The notes below the pieces were generated by a model that had not been told where the DNA came from, searched no databases, and was given only the letters and a program-made list of their open reading frames with translations. The translations under genes were made by a program, and so were the position numbers. DNA of 64,000 bases from Nocardia puris (GTDB lineage Bacteria; Actinomycetota; Actinomycetes; Mycobacteriales; Mycobacteriaceae), in NCBI RefSeq assembly GCF_003315035.1, contig NZ_QNRE01000001.1:221224-285223 (forward strand), read 5' to 3'. Below are positions 63,958-64,000 of this stretch, piece by piece (the first letter of the stretch is position 1; every line of letters starts with the position of its first letter).

Positions 63958-64000
63958 CCGGTCCGGTCCTACACGGGTTCCGGTCCGGTGCGCGCACCGG

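Overview
The window is high-GC actinobacterial DNA whose housekeeping gene order matches the Mycobacteriales, and a Nocardia-like genome is the best guess. On the minus strand, pyrR-pyrB-pyrC-(PH-like membrane protein)-carA-carB-pyrF, then mihF-gmk-rpoZ-coaBC-metK-priA, then def-fmt-rsmB follow the M. tuberculosis order Rv1379 to Rv1407. Further right, nusB-efp-pepQ, aroC-aroK-aroB, aroE-mltG-ruvX-alaS and rarA correspond to the Rv2533c to Rv2560 region. GTG starts, 4-base ATGA/GTGA overlaps and a mycobacterial-type integration host factor fit this assignment. The species cannot be named from the sequence.

Layout. 1-2.7 kb: accessory genes (YjbR-like protein, alpha/beta hydrolase and divergent TetR regulator sharing a near-perfect operator, DUF4253 protein). 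2.8-8.6 kb: rsmB, fmt, def, a secreted lipase and a PadR regulator. 8.7-9.9 kb: a deletion scar joining a dead TetR gene to the tail of an NmrA-type gene. 9.9-26 kb: priA to pyrR, covering replication restart, SAM and CoA synthesis, GMP kinase, the omega subunit, nucleoid protein and the whole de novo pyrimidine operon, with a PyrR-type leader hairpin ahead of pyrR. 26-30 kb: small accessory genes, including a MerR/aminotransferase pair with a textbook MerR promoter, a CPBP protease, a stand-alone KOW-like protein and a frameshifted VOC gene.

30.2-36.2 kb is the most unusual part: four separate type I-E-like CRISPR arrays (8, 4, 3 and 12 repeats; 23 spacers), all in the same orientation and each with its own copy of a conserved leader of about 49 bp. 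Single genes lie between them: a CPT-like kinase plus a decayed fragment of a second copy, an AlkB dioxygenase behind an SOS box, a small-alarmone-hydrolase-like HD protein and an imine-reductase-like oxidoreductase. No cas gene is visible, so any activity would need Cas proteins encoded elsewhere.

36.2-64 kb: a GXWXG/DUF4334 protein, a lon fragment, yciI-nusB-efp-pepQ (minus strand), an MMPL exporter with its TetR regulator, an A24 prepilin peptidase, aroC-aroK-aroB (plus strand), two small membrane proteins, a two-component system, then aroE-mltG-ruvX-alaS and rarA on the minus strand, a Tat-exported PhoD-type phosphatase, a kinase-like phosphotransferase and a proline-rich membrane protein. 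Several housekeeping enzymes carry unusually long disordered extensions: the rsmB N-terminus, an acidic insert in priA and the aroK C-terminus.
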